From Amoeboaphelidium protococcarum (lineage: Eukaryota; Aphelidiomycota; Aphelidea), in NCBI GenBank assembly GCA_023515745.1, contig JALECJ010000256.1, positions 2,170,001 to 2,234,000 of the forward strand: DNA of 64,000 nucleotides, in the 5' to 3' direction. A model generated the notes under the pieces. That model did not search any database, had not been told where the DNA came from, and was given only the letters and a program-made list of their open reading frames with translations. The stretch's first letter is position 1. Each line of letters begins with the position of its first letter. Shown one piece after another: positions 1-12,484 of the stretch. The position numbers were made by a program, and so were the translations under genes.

Positions 1-13
1 AAAAGTCGGAAGA

Positions 14-910
14 ATGAGGAAACAACGAGCGCGGCTGTCTCCTTCGGCTCCAAATCGCTCAATCAAACGTGGACGCGCAACTTCAAAGTCCACACTCATC
101 AGCGCGCTTATTACGCCACCTCATCGTCGCAACTTTTCATTTTACTCAACAATCTTCAACTATCCAGCTTATAGGAATCAAAAATCTTCCCGGAAACTAA
201 TCATTCTTTTATCAAGCATGTATGTTAAATAACTGCTCTCGCTGGCAATGATGGTGATCGACAATCTGAGCCTTCAGAATCAATATAGATTGGATTTTGA
301 AGCAGTGACTATAGTGAGTGGTGATCCCTCATCTCCCGTTAATACTCAAGCAAGTGGCACTCTGTTTAAAGATTTTGGTCAAGATGGTAATGGTGAGAAG
401 AGAATGTCGCGAATGTACTTGCAGGGTGAGAAGTATGATTGGCACATGATGAAACAACTGCAGATCAACGACACCATGTACGTTGCAGATCTTACCGCGG
501 GAGAGTGTGAAGTGTTTCACTTACCTTCAGAAGGAAAGGGCAGACTTGACTTGAACTTGTCAGATTTCAAGTACGCCGGGAGGGAATACGTGAAGCGACA
601 CAGACAGACGCGCCCGGTCTAGGTGTGGACTTGGAGAATGGAGAAGGCGGTTGAAACAGAATTGGGACGCGTTCTGATTCAAGCCACATACCAGAATCAG
701 CCGTACAAATCCCAGCTAGATCCTCGCGATTGCAACGTTGCTCAGAAAACTCTGGTCAGGAACGCGCCTTATCGCCTGTCACTGAAACTGCTTCTCCTGC
801 AGACTGAAATTACAATAGTGACTGATTATGAATGTTATGTGCCTAATTTTGATGATCTCGATGATGACTATGTATTTGGCATCCCCTCTGTTTGTCTAAA
901 TTAAGACTGA
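14..910 (+). CDS. Unrecognised protein, N-terminus uncertain
   Basis: With TAA/TAG read as Gln the frame is open from the left edge of the window to a TGA at 908-910 (298 codons from the ATG at 14). In-frame TAA at 230 and 902 and TAG at 620 are read through. Only the part from the ATG pair at 248 looks like ordinary protein; residues encoded by 14-247 are basic and low in similarity to anything I know, so the true start may be 248 (about 220 residues) or lie upstream of the window. The body has alternating beta-strand-like segments, a MYVADLTAGECEVF stretch and an acidic patch near the C-terminus (DDLDDDY). That pattern faintly resembles LolA/ependymin-like secreted beta folds, but I would not assign a family. 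Confidence 0.55.
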
Positions 911-1130
911 ATATGTAAACTAAGCAATGTACAATACGACTTTATTTTTATATAACATTTTGTACCTATCCTGTCAGACTTTTTTGTTTGTCGCACTCAT
1001 TTTGTTGGTCTTTACTTGACTCTAAATTCTACAAACGACGCGCGTTAAAAACACTCAAATTGCGTTATCAACGTTCTACAGCAAGAAGTTTAATTTTCGA
1101 ATTGGACAAGAAAGACAGAGAGATAGAGGG

Positions 1131-3110
1131 ATGGTTGTAGAATTTGTGGTAATAGTATTGACCATACTATTATTGGCCGTTCAGTTCTATTTCTAGAGCG
1201 TGAAAGACGCGTCCTCTGGCAGAGAAATTAAGAACTCGTCAGATGTAGGAGATGTAGCGATGGAAGATCTGGATGTTCGAGATGAACCTGAGACTGCCAC
1301 TAAGAAATCAATCTAAATATGGTATGGTACGCAGACTTTTGCTGCTAAAGAGTTTTCACTGGCATTGAAGCATAAGATTGAAAAGGTGCTGCCTGATATT
1401 GACATCAATGTTATGAACCTATCCAAGTTTGATGATGACGTTCTGACGCGTCAAAGTAGCAGACTTGCCATGAAGCTGATCATCATTATTCCCACATACG
1501 AGAATGGAACTCCTCCTGATAATGCATCTCTATTCTACTAGTGGCTAGACGATTTCAAAAATGATTTCAGGGTGAGCAGAGATGAATTGAAAGGACTGGA
1601 GTATGCCGTATTCGGTCTTGGTCACTCTGATTATAAGTAGAACTTTAATGCTGTGGCGAAACGCGTCGATTTTAATTTGGCAAGTCTTGGAGCACAGAAA
1701 ATTGCAATTACTGGTCTAGGTGATTTTGCGTATAATATTGCTTAAGATTTTGATGTTTGGTCTGAAGGATTGGTATTGGCTTTGAGTGGTAGTGTTGTGC
1801 CCGATGGCTAGCAGTAGAATGAGGAGCAAGCTGTTGTATCTGATGAAGATGAAGAGTAAGAAGAGGGTGATGGTGCAGGCGATGTAATGGATCTAGAAGA
1901 TGTTGGCAACTATGGAGAGTCCAGGAATCAAGCTGCTGGTAATACTCCTCGTGAAATGGTCAATCCAATGCTGCACAAGTCGTTGACCAAGTAGGGATAT
2001 AAAATAGTTGGATCTCATTCAGGTGTAAAGATTTGCAGATGGACCAAGAGTATGTTGAGAGGTAGAGGTGGTTGTTATAAGCATACATTTTACGGAATCG
2101 CATCTCACCAGTGTATGGAGACTACACCGTCTCTTGCTTGCGCTAACAAGTGCGTCTTCTGCTGGAGACATCATACTAATCCTGTGGGTACGACGTGGCG
2201 ATGGAAGATTGATGATCCTAAAAGTGTTCTTGATGGTGCCATTGATGGTCACTATTCAATGATTAAACAATTGAAAGGAGTTCCTGGTGTACAAGAGGAT
2301 CGAATGAAGGAAGCTTTCGATATCAGACATTGTGCACTATCCCTCGTCGGTGAACCCATCATGTATCCTCACATCAATGAGTTTGTTGAGATGTTACATG
2401 CTCGACGCATATCCAGTTTCCTAGTGACCAATGCCCAATTTCCTGAAATGATTACCAACTTGTCTCCCGCTACTCAGCTGTATGTCAGTGTCGATGCTGC
2501 CACTAAAGAGTCTCTGAAGAAGATTGATCGTCCACTGTTTGAAGACTTTTGGGAGAGATTTGTCGGGTCGCTGGATGCTATTAGGGATAAAGGACAGAGA
2601 ACCGTGTACCGTCTGACTCTGGTCAAGGATTACAACACGGAAGACTTGTCTCATTATTGCGATCTGATCAGAAGAGGATAGCCGGATTTCATAGAGGTGA
2701 AGGGCGTGACTTTCTGTGGATTCAGTGCATCGTCCCCTATTAGAATGTCAAATGTTCCGTATCAGCATGAAGTGGTTGATTTTGTGAAGAAGCTAATTGC
2801 CGAACTGGGATCTGATATTGAGTACGAGATTGCGTGTGAACATGAACACTCATGCTCAGTGCTTGTGGCGCATAAGAAGTTTTATATTGACGATAAATGG
2901 CATACGTGGATCGATTATGATAGATTCCATGACTTGATCTAATCTGGTGTTCCATTTGACTCTCTGGACTACGTGGCACCAACTCCAGATTGGGCTGTCT
3001 ATGGAAATCAGGCCAAGGGATTTGATCCAGAGATGACGAGGCACTTTAGAAAGCAGAAGGCTTAAAAGATTGCGATTGAACTTGAAAACAATGAGATGGT
3101 TGGTAATTGA
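1131..3110 (+). CDS. TYW1: TYW1, S-adenosyl-L-methionine-dependent tRNA 4-demethylwyosine synthase
   Basis: This enzyme makes the tricyclic base of wybutosine on tRNA-Phe from N1-methylguanosine and pyruvate, with a radical SAM cluster and a flavodoxin domain. The 659-residue frame is continuous, with Gln at many TAR codons, and ends at TGA 3108-3110. Residues 1-22 form a hydrophobic anchor like that of the yeast protein at the ER. A flavodoxin domain follows (about 60-230, with PTYENGTPP and VFGLGHSDY), then an acidic linker, then the radical SAM domain with the CANKCVFC cluster motif (C-x3-C-x2-C, about residue 338) inside the highly conserved SLACANKCVFCWRH. The LTKQGYKIVGSHSGVK segment aligns with yeast TYW1 and its TAG occupies a conserved Gln. 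No introns. Length and order match the family, so the call is firm. Confidence 0.96.
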
Positions 3111-3333
3111 GATTTAATAAGAATACTAATAATAAAATATGAGTACAATATTGCGGCTATACCGTGTACCTTACTACTGAATGCATATTAAAGAGCAGAT
3201 CGATCATGCGGTGCGTTTCATCGCCGTATTTTTCTCTTTTCGTCGTTCGTTCATTGAGATTTCTCTCGCCCTTTCATTCCTCGTTAATTCAAATCTCCAG
3301 TACTAGTGCAAAAGGCGGGGTTTATCTTATACA

Positions 3334-5211
3334 ATGTCCTCCTCTTAATAATAGTAATAATTGAATCTGTATTATTTTACACCTGGGCATCCATTGACAG
3401 ATGCGGCTTTGAGGTCCATTCTTTTGTTATTTAAGAGAGATTTCATTGAAACTTGGTATTTATGGTTGTGTCCGGCAGAGTATGAATTTAGTCAAGATCT
3501 CATGAAGGCTCTTGCACAGATCTGCTCTACCATCGAGTCAAAGGCTTAGAATGTTGATTGGGATAGGATTATATGCTATGATTTGTTCAAAATATTGAAT
3601 AAACATTTGCAAGATTTTAGAGATGCACAGAGAAGTCTATATGACCTGGAACGGCGAGATGGTGTGAGTGAATCTGTATTTGTTAGATAGTACTTGGTGC
3701 GATAACACCCCTCTATACAGGGTATTGACGATAGAGGTAAAGAGTCTCTGTTGATCACTAAATTGATTTAGTTTACTCTAGTTCGGGTATTTGGTTAAGC
3801 GTCAAATTTGACATAGTAATTACTCTTGGAGATATTGCGAAGTGTTCTTCTACAGATTTTCGAAAGGATATCAGATCCCACATTTCTGCATGAGGTGATT
3901 CTTAATATTTGCGATTTTATAGTAAAGGTTGAGGATTAAGATTTGATGTTTAGATTAAAATAGCGGGTGCAGTCAAATCCACAATTGAATAAAATTCCCT
4001 CTAATAGTAACCTTAATGTTAACAGTAATACTGGTAATAATGGCAATAAGAAGCGGACAGTTGGTCATAAAAAGTCTAGTAGTGAAGTTTAGCTTACATA
4101 TGTATCTGATATTAAAACTCATTTGCATGGTGGTGTGTAAAGTGCGATTAAAGTCAGGCGGTCAAAGGATATGACGGATGTTAATCATTAAGCTACCAGT
4201 GGCAATGGGGACGCCTCATTATCCTCCAACAGTAATGGCAAGAAGTTTACAGTTATTCAAAGGAATCAGATTTAAACTTAATCTCTTCCTGTGGAAACTA
4301 AGCTTGTCAGCAATCCTAAGTAGTTATTACCAGATATATCGCCAGATAAGACGGTTGAACAAGATCGCGTTGCTTCATCTCCAACTCCTTCTAATACCTC
4401 ACTGCCAATGTTGGTACTACTATGGACAGTCTAGTTTATAAAAAGACTCTTCTCAGAGTTTCTTTTAAGGCCTACACAATCTACCACCTCTGGATAAGGT
4501 TCTTCTACATTATCCTCCGTTACTTCTGCTCCTACTTAACAAAGTCATCGCTCACTCTTGCAGCCTCAGATTGATGATTAATTTTGGAATTTTATCGCTT
4601 CTTTATTCAAACTAGACACGTACTATGCAGTACCTTGGACTCTGTTTATGATTGTATATAGGCCGTACGTTTGGTTCATGTTTGGTCCGGCTATTCGGAA
4701 TATTATTCGTTCAGGGATATCTAAAAGCCTTAGTGACAAGAGCATCTCGTTCGTCATTCGCCTCTTGGAATAATCGCTATGGCCAGATTAGAAATGGGGA
4801 TCTCCTCTGGTGCCACGAACTGAGCAGGATAAAGCACAGATTTTGAATTAAGCTCAGAAGGCACTTAGGAGGCTGTTGGATAAGATTCATTTAGTCGATA
4901 CATTAGGCGCGGAAGTTGTCGATGGAGCAATCTCAACTCTGGTTTAGGCAACGTCTCATAAGTAACTTAATAAGGCTGTAATTTATACCGCCATAGATTA
5001 TCTTTTAGTGTAGCTGTTTGCTGACACTGAGTAATTGTCCGATAATGGCCCTACTATAAAGTAATAAGAAGCAGTTCAGGATCTCTAGAATCATGTATCT
5101 TCTACTGCAGATGGTATTACCATCCCCGCATCTCAGACAACGTCCAAGTTGATGACATCTGAACAGAACAACATCCGACCTGCGGCCAAGAAGCGATTTA
5201 ACAAAAATTGA
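3334..5211 (+). CDS. PXA and Nexin_C domain protein (sorting-nexin-like, Pxa1/Mdm1 type)
   Basis: A 625-residue protein starting at ATG 3334 with MSSS followed by five Gln all written TAA/TAG, ending at TGA 5209-5211. The N-terminal third (HPLTDAALRSILLLFKRDF, ETWYLWL) has the PXA-domain pattern of sorting nexins with N-terminal PXA. The middle (about 240-400) is Asn/Ser/Gln rich and low complexity. The C-terminal region (about 420-530: FWNFIASLFKLDTYYAVPW, FGPAIRNIIRS, and the LLEQSLWP motif) matches the Nexin_C domain. I see no PX or RGS domain, so the layout is closest to fungal Pxa1-type proteins rather than SNX13/SNX14. Likely role: a membrane-associated tether or lipid-handling protein at endosome, vacuole or ER contacts (inference from the family). 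About 30 in-frame TAR codons make it invisible under the standard code. Confidence 0.85.
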
Positions 5212-5348
5212 AGTGACTTTAAATAGAATGATGTAAAATTTCAAGTTTCAATCGTTGCTTTATTCTTTCATTAGCTCAAATTGTTCCATGGTGGGATGAT
5301 ATATCAAATAATGACATTCTAATCCAACCAGCATATCACTCCATCTGC

Positions 5349-7107
5349 TCAAGCAGCAAAAGTCTTGAGAAAGTTTGGCATGATGGTGTCCTTCAACTTC
5401 TTGTTCATGTCATCGCTAATCTTACCATCCTTCTTGATACCGTCAATCAACTCTGGGTACTGGCTCTTCACGAATGGAATGATAGCCTTCTCGAACTCGC
5501 CAACCTTGTTCACTGGCAGCTTATCCAAGAAACCATTGACACCGGCATAGATGATGACCACCTACTCCTCAACAGGCAGTGGACTGTACTGCTTCTGCTT
5601 CAAGAGCTCAGTCAGACGAGCACCACGGTTCAAAGTGAACTAAGTGGAAGCATCCAGATCAGAACCAAACTGTGCGAATGCAGCAACTTCACGATACTGA
5701 GCCAAGAAAAGCTTCAGCGAACCGGCAACCTACTTCATAGCCTTAATCTGGGCAGCAGAACCGACACGGGACACGGAAAGACCAACGTTAATAGCCGGAC
5801 GCACACCCTTAAAGAACAGCTCAGCTTCCAAGAAAATTTGACCATCAGTGATACTAATCACGTTGGTAGGAATGTAAGCAGACACGTCACCACCCTGAGT
5901 CTCAATGATAGGCAGAGCAGTCAGACTACCACCACCAAACTTGACGTTCATCTTGGCAGCACGCTCCAACAGACGGCTGTGCAAGTAGAAAACATCACCA
6001 GGATAAGCTTCTCTACCTGGTGGACGACGCAGCAGCAGAGACATTTGACGATAAGCCACGGCCTGCTTGGACAAGTCATCATAGATGATCAGTGCATGCT
6101 TACCATTATCACGGAAGTGCTCACCCATGGTACATCCAGAGTAAGGAGCCAAGAACTGCAATGGTGCAGCCTCACTAGCAGTAGCAGCCACGACAATAGA
6201 ATACTTCAGAGCATCGTACTGCTCCAGAGTCTGCACAAACTGAGCCACGGTGGATCTCTTCTGACCGACAGCGACGTAGACACAGTACAGCTTTCTGCTC
6301 TCATCATTACCATCGTTCCATCTCTTCTGGTTAATGATGGTATCCAGAGCAACGGCAGTTTTACCCGTTTGACGATCACCAATAATCAACTCACGCTGAC
6401 CACGACCAATAGGCACCATGGAGTCGATACACTTGATACCGGTCTGCATAGGCTCGTTCACAGACTGACGAGGGATAATACCAGGAGCCTTGACTTGCAC
6501 ACGAGCACGCTTCACATTTTGGATAGGACCCTTACCATCAATAGGATTACCAAGAGCATCAACAACACGTCCGAGCAGACCCTCACCTTATGGAACGTCC
6601 ACAATGTTACCAGTACGCTTCACAGTGTCACCTTCCTTGATCTGACGATCGTTACCAAAGACCACAATACCGACATTGTCAGCTTCCAAGTTCAAAGCCA
6701 TACCCTACAAGTTTATAGCAATAATGGAAATGTTCTATGAAATGCCATACAAATCCTTACCTGCACACCGCTGGAGAATTCCACCATCTCCTCTGCTTGG
6801 ACATTACGTAGACCGTACACACGGGCGATACCGTCACCGATGGACAGAACGCGACCAGTCTCTTGCAGATCAACGTTCTTGTTTGCGCCCAAGATACGCT
6901 CCTCCAGAATAGAGGTAACTTCACTTGCACCAGCCTTGGCCATAACCACGGAAGTGCTTCCCAAGTTGCGCTTCATGACGATAGCAGAGTTCTACACACA
7001 CATTTTAAGGTGGGCGAGAAGTTGACAAAAAAATAGTCTACATAACGGGATCTTACGTTCTAAGAGACTGCAGTCAGTCTCGCCAATGGTCTACCAATCT
7101 TTAACAT
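5349..7107 (-). CDS. ATP1: Mitochondrial F1F0 ATP synthase subunit alpha
   Basis: Catalytic-core alpha subunit of ATP synthase in the mitochondrial matrix. Coding segments on the minus strand are 7057-7107, 6761-6991 and 5349-6704; introns are 6992-7056 (65 bp) and 6705-6760 (56 bp), both GTA...TGTAG. The product is 545 residues, the same as the yeast protein. The first exon encodes a basic presequence ([17 protein letters not shown]). The Walker A is GDRQTGKT, followed by [20 protein letters not shown] and the alpha-subunit signature [19 protein letters not shown] codons fall on conserved Gln (MKQVAGS, VEEQV), among the best internal proof of the code change. Stop is TGA at 5349-5351. It is divergent from mitochondrial ribosomal bL21m, 502 bp away. 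Confidence 0.98.
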
Positions 7108-7609
7108 TCTGTATATTATGTGATACGTTAAAAGATAAAGTTGTAATTGATCTCTCTATGTAGTAATAAGTAGGAAGAAAGAAGGTGATGAGTGAAAGAA
7201 TAGCGCTCTGAAGAGGAATGTGCGAAGGCGGAAAGTTTTTGCGAGAGCGATTGACTTTGCCTTGTTAGGTGCGTGCTCTTTCTCTCTCGCTCATTTCTTT
7301 TAGTGGGAAGAACCGGCGGTCGTTGAAGTTTCTCCGTCACGTCGTTCGCGGCTGTTGATGTTAAAGCTGCTCTCTCTCTTTTCTCCCTCTCGTCGCTCTC
7401 TCTCATCGACTACTTGCACTGCAATAAACGCGCGCATATAATTTTTCTGCTTGTTCACCAAAGATTATCGATCAACACAGATTTCGCCTTAACCTTAGTC
7501 ACACGCGTCATTCCAGTGCTCTCATTATTGCTGTGCCACGGTTAAAGATTAAATTCGATATTGCATCACGTAAAGTCCTAACAATAAGAGAAATATTACG
7601 TATAATAAA
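7108..7609. promoter_or_regulatory. Divergent intergenic region between ATP1 and bL21m genes
   Basis: This 502-bp gap separates two divergently transcribed mitochondrial genes, so it should hold both promoters (inference). It contains a long pyrimidine tract (about 7369-7408, mostly CT repeats), CGCG-containing motifs near 7430 and 7503, and A+T-rich stretches toward each start codon. I see no coding frame of note in it. Confidence 0.5.
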
Positions 7610-8257
7610 ATGCTAACCGCTGTTCGATAAATTATTTATAAAAGGCTATATATGTCGCCAGAGTACCCGTAGAAAGTATGGAAGCCGGCACTTAGCAAGT
7701 CTGATGCTGAGAGTCTATCTAAAATTTATAAGACGCGAAATAGTAATTAAAGACCAAATAATATTGTGATAAAAGAACAAGATCATTTATAGTCAGCCTC
7801 GTAATCTAAATTGACAGAGTCTACACTTGAAGCTCTCTTTAAAATTAAATAATAGGCTTAAAGTCTTGTCACCTCTCCTGTTAGTACATAAGCGCAATCG
7901 GCCATGTATGCCACGGTGGAAATTAATTAGAAGCCATTCTCCGTACTCAAGAATGATATCGTCATCACTAAACGTCTCAAGCACACCAAGGTTGGTGACG
8001 AGTTACTACTTACGCGTATTCGTGAGATTGGCACGCGAGATTATTTTCTGAAAGGCTAACCTCTGGTGCCATCGGAGAATTGTAGTGTAAAAGCTATGGT
8101 ATTGGAGCACACCCTGTCAGCTAAATACATTACATATAGGCGTAGAGTCGGCCAAGGTCCCGGAGATAGGAAATGGCGAAAGCGCAGTTATCGCGATCAT
8201 TTGACGACTCTTCGCATCACCGACATTGGGGTCAACATTCCCTAGTCATCGCAATGA
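7610..8257 (+). CDS. Mitochondrial large ribosomal subunit protein bL21m
   Basis: A 215-residue protein starting at ATG 7610 and ending at TGA 8255. The first half is Gln/Ser rich with a basic N-terminus (MLTAVRQIIYKRLYM), consistent with mitochondrial import. The second half, from about residue 100 (MYATVEINQKPFSV, HTKVGDELLL) to the basic C-terminal YRRRVGQGPGDRKWRKRSYR and LRITDIGVN, fits the bL21 fold that binds 23S-type rRNA (fungal Mrpl49). The YRRR..G..R.. motif is the RNA-binding signature of the family, although the spacing is longer than in bacteria. At least 11 in-frame TAR codons. Likely co-regulated with ATP1 through the shared upstream region (inference). Confidence 0.85.
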
Positions 8258-8377
8258 ATGTGATTGACTTGTAATACAGTAGATAGAATTATATTTGCCA
8301 TAGAATTGCTTCTACCTTTCGTTTCCCACTAGTGTTTTAAACTTTCGTTTTACGTATTCTATAGTCGAGGGCGTTTC

Positions 8378-11239
8378 ATGATGAGTTCTTACCATCTGCG
8401 GTGGAGAGTTGTTGTCTTATTAGCTTTAGCTGTGTGGTAACATGTTTTATGCAATTATATTCCTCCGTTGTTTAAAGTGCAGTAGGCTGAGTATGAGTAT
8501 ACATTCCATCGTCCTGATGCAGAAGTGCTGACTGTTCATTTGGTTGCTCACAGTCATCAAGATGTGGGTTGGCTGAGAACTAAAGATTAGTATTATGAAG
8601 AACGCGTGAAGCATATATATGATAATGTACTGGATTGCCTAATTGAATCGTATGAATCTAACTCAGACATGGATGAGCAGCCCAGCAAGAGGGCCCACCC
8701 ACTAAGAAAGTTCATCATTGTAGAGCAGGCGTTCTTCCAACGTTGGTTCAAAGAGGTTTCGCGTGAGAAACAAGATTGGGTGAAACGGTTTCTGAGAGAA
8801 GAGATCCTTGAGTTCGTAAATGGTGGTTGGGTGATGCACGATGAAGGATGTACTACAGGTAATGCTGTCATTGATCAGATGGTGCTGGGTTAGTAGGAGA
8901 TATATCGAATGTTTCCTGACATGTATGAGAAAGTACGACCTTTGGTGGCGTTTCAGATCGATCCTTTTGGACATTCGGCTTTTACTCCTGTTGTGACGCA
9001 GCGTCTTGGTCTGAAAGCTTTGATAACCAATCGCATCCATGTTGGGGTCAGAGAATAGTTGAAAGAGAGTGGTTAGTTGGAATTCTTATGGGCACCTGTT
9101 GGGACGCGTCAAGTTGAGGTTCTAACTCACAACTTGGATAACCATTATAATTCACCTCAAGGATTCGATTTTGAACGAGATTCCCCGCCCATTGAAGATG
9201 AGGATACGTTGCGTCATAAAGCTGATTTACTCGTGAGACACCTTCGCCAAAGATCTCTGTATTATCCTTCCAGAAGAAACTTCTTACAATTGGTTGGTGA
9301 TGATTTTGAATTCCTGAATGCCAAGGTGCAGTTTGAGAATTGGGATAAGCTTATCACGTTTATTAATGACAACTATCAAGATATCTAGCTTAAATGGAGT
9401 ATATTGCGTGAATACTTTGAGGCTATTGCGGCTGAATAGCTTACCTATACGCGCTATAAAGGTGATTTTTTCCCATACGCGGATAATGAGTTGTCTTACT
9501 GGAGCGGTTACTTCACCTCCAAGCCTGCATTGAAACGATCAGTTTAAGAGGCTGAGCTTAGATATAAACCTGCTCAAATTCTACAGCTATAAGGACTCCT
9601 TCGTGGACGTGATCTGAAAAAGAAGGCTCTATTGCAGTTCCGATAATCCATTGCTGAGGTTCAGCACCATGATGGTATCACTGGAACTGCCAAAGACTTT
9701 GTTTCTTAGTCGTACATTACTGCTCTTGTTCAGAATTGGCAACTACTTGCTCAAAACATTAAGAAGACTCTATTTGAAGAGGGTAGTTAAAGCGCGAAAG
9801 ACACCGAAGTCCCACTGGTTGTTTTTAATCCGTCTGAAATTGCGATTTCTGCTGTAGCTGTGGTTGAGATTCAGCATTGCCCCAAGGCCCATGTCAAAGA
9901 TGGAACTAAGAATGAAGTGACCGCATAAGAACTGGGAGATGGTCTGGTTGCTTTTCATGCACAGATTACCCCATTTAGTACTCAATAGTATTATTTGGAC
10001 TGTGATGATCGTGATCTGCTGCAGCTACCTAGTGATCATAGTCCTTATTGGAAGAAGTTTGCTTTTAATTCCAACAATGCGATTATTGAAAATGAATACT
10101 TGAAGGTGCAGTTGGTGATTCAAGACTAGAGATTGGCTCTGAAAGTTGATGACTTATCCGCCAGGCGTCAATTTGAAGTCGAACTCTTTCTCCATAGTTA
10201 TGAAAGCTATCACGGTGAAGGATAAAAGGCAGGGGCGTACATTAGTAGAGTAATTGGGTAGTCTCGTTAGCTGTTTAATCAGTACACCTCAGTGTATATC
10301 AGAAAAGGACCTTTGTTCCAGCAGTTGAAGATAAAGTACTCTAATTCAGCTTCTTAGATACTGACATTGTACAGTGGTGCTAATGAAGCCAAGGCTTAAA
10401 TGTTGGAGGTGAAGAACTTGGTGGGACCGCTTAATTAAGATCAAGAATTGGTGTCTCGCTTCAAGATAAGTGATAGCTCTAGCTGCTCTTTGTAAACTTT
10501 GGATTAAGGATCTATCTTGGTGGATCGTAAGTTGAATGTGCATCATTTGGAGGCTAATATGGTGCCGTTTGTTGGCGCGTCAACTTTCAAGTGTCAACAA
10601 TCTGATGGAAGGAAATCTTTGAGAACATTCATATTCAATGACAGATCTATGGCTATTGGACACACTGAAAGCAATGCGGTCGAAACCTTACTACACCGCC
10701 GTACGTCTCAGGATGATGCAAGAGGCGTTGATGAACCTCTGGATGACATTACGCAAGTGGATCCAACTCTGTATATCATGTTTACTCACGATGATAGCGA
10801 TACCAATCGGGATGATCTAACATCCCAAATGCTATCTATGAGGGACATGCTTTTTAATAGTGATCTGATCGTATTTCACAATGTGAGTTTACCTGCCAGT
10901 GATAAAGTTAACTGGATGAATCAACAAGAGCAATAGCTGGTGAATAGTGACTGTGGAGTTCGTTTGCTGAACAGTGAATTAAAATCACGCAAGTAAAGTT
11001 AATTGACTCTTCTGCTGAGAGTGTAGTAGGTGCGTATTGACATTTGTGATGAAAGAGACATTGCCAAGCGTTATACTGACTTGCTATATCGCGGTTAGAA
11101 TGTAAAAGTAACGTCAGTGTCTCGTGTCGCAATGTCTGGCATTGATACCTCCACTGATAATGGTTTAAATGTCGATGAACCTCCGCTAAGATTTATAGGT
11201 GATGTCATTACTTTGCAGGCTGTAATATCAGTTGCGTGA
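8378..11239 (+). CDS. Lysosomal/vacuolar alpha-mannosidase, GH38
   Basis: A 953-residue family-38 glycoside hydrolase that removes alpha-mannose residues from glycoprotein N-glycans in the lysosome or vacuole. Residues 1-25 form a signal peptide or anchor (WRVVVLLALAVW). Zinc ligands and catalytic residues are visible: HSHQDVGW with His60 and Asp62, the nucleophile Asp195 in FQIDPFGHS, and His430/431 in HHDGITGTAKDF. The canonical motif is H-x-H-D-D-V-G-W; here the first Asp is Gln, but the ligand-bearing His and second Asp are kept. The Ig-like and beta-sandwich C-terminal part follows to TGA 11237-11239. The layout is closer to the MAN2B1 acid mannosidases than to Golgi mannosidase II. No introns; more than 30 TAR codons. 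Confidence 0.93.
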
Positions 11240-11413
11240 ATCTTTAATTATGGAATTTTTATAAGCAGTAGCCTGTTAACTTGAGTGATTAATGTAATAT
11301 GAATTTTTGCATTCTTTAAAATCTTTAAACTCTATCACTTTTTTTTGTAATCGAGATTGTTAAAGTAAAGATCAAAGCAAAGATAATTAGCAATACAAAA
11401 CGCAGCAGTGACC

Positions 11414-12385
11414 ATGTTAAAGAAGATTAGAATGATTAAAGTGAATCCGCGCATAGACGCTATTGAAGAATTATGGTATAAGAGGTGCGTGAATAATACG
11501 TTTATTAACAAAGAGTCTAATTCCAAGATCAGCATCCTGGGAACTCTCGCCGCCAGTCCATATTCAATGCATCATCAATTGAGCGCGTTAGAGCTCTTAT
11601 CTAATGACAGCAATTAAAAATTTATATTTGCGCCATATGCTACCGATTAATAGAGTACAGACTACAAAGAGTCATGAAATAGCGTCTATCAAGAGCTTCT
11701 AAAAGATGGAAGGTTATTCGATTAACAATCTGTTAAGAGGCTATGTCTCTAAAAAGCTGACAAGATTGAATCGATGCGCGTCAACACACCTAATTTGAGT
11801 CCAATGCTAGTCCTTGGCATTCCATACTTGTCAGAGTTGGCAGTTGCAGATTATTATGATTAGCATTACAAGGCCGGCAAATCGCGATCGTTGGAAGTAT
11901 TTCCTATTAAACCGTAAAATCACTGTGAGCGGTACAAGGTGCCGTCCGCTCTTTAAATGCTTGATAACTCCACATCAATTATAGTTGAAAGGAAGTTGAA
12001 AGCTCAAGGTCTGGACTTTATGCCGTAATCGCGTAGTATAGCTCATTATATGCTTTAACGGTAGAAACCACAGCGTCTGATGTTGCCTTCTGCTGATCGG
12101 TCGCAATAGAGTTTACAATAAATTGTATAAATGTTGGAGGCAAAGACTATATCAGTAGCTCCGGATGAACTATAATAATACATTGCGATAGTTGAACGAT
12201 GGAAGTTGGGTGAGCGAACGTATAAACTTCATTTACCTGCTCAAGATGTCTTTAATGCTATCTCGAGTTGTGCTGATTCTCATATTTTACTAACCGTTCC
12301 TAGAGCTATTTCTCTAATCCTTGAGCGGCTCCTCCTGGCAAAAGGTTAATTTTATACTGAGAGGCGGTCCAGTTAAACAAAATGA
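11414..12385 (+). CDS. Unrecognised protein with an in-frame TGA
   Basis: One reading frame runs from ATG 11414 to TGA 12383 (324 codons) and is broken by a single in-frame TGA at 11675-11677 (codon 88). Reading through TAR as Gln, the segments before (YKRCVNNTF, HQLSALELLSNDSN) and after (NSVYQELLKDGRLF, SPMLVLGIPYLSELAVADYY, RLMLPSADRSQQSLQQIVQML) both look like protein, and the second has no other good start until Met at about 11776. The basic N-terminus MLKKIRMIKVNPR could be a targeting sequence. I recognise no family. Either the gene is a pseudogene, the base is a sequencing error, the TGA is decoded, or there are two genes (11414-11677 and about 11776-12385). No GTA...TGTAG intron would remove the TGA. 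Confidence 0.55.
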
Positions 12386-12484
12386 CGCGTTGTTGATAAT
12401 AAAATTGATGGAATGAAATTCAAGTATATACTGTACCTGTATCTATTTTATATTGTGATTAAATTGGTATCGGAGATCTATCAA

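Noticed and set aside
5838-6740. Plus-strand frame of 300 codons
   Set aside because: It is exactly antisense to ATP synthase alpha, whose motifs are unambiguous; the frame is Thr/Ser/His biased, as expected for a shadow.
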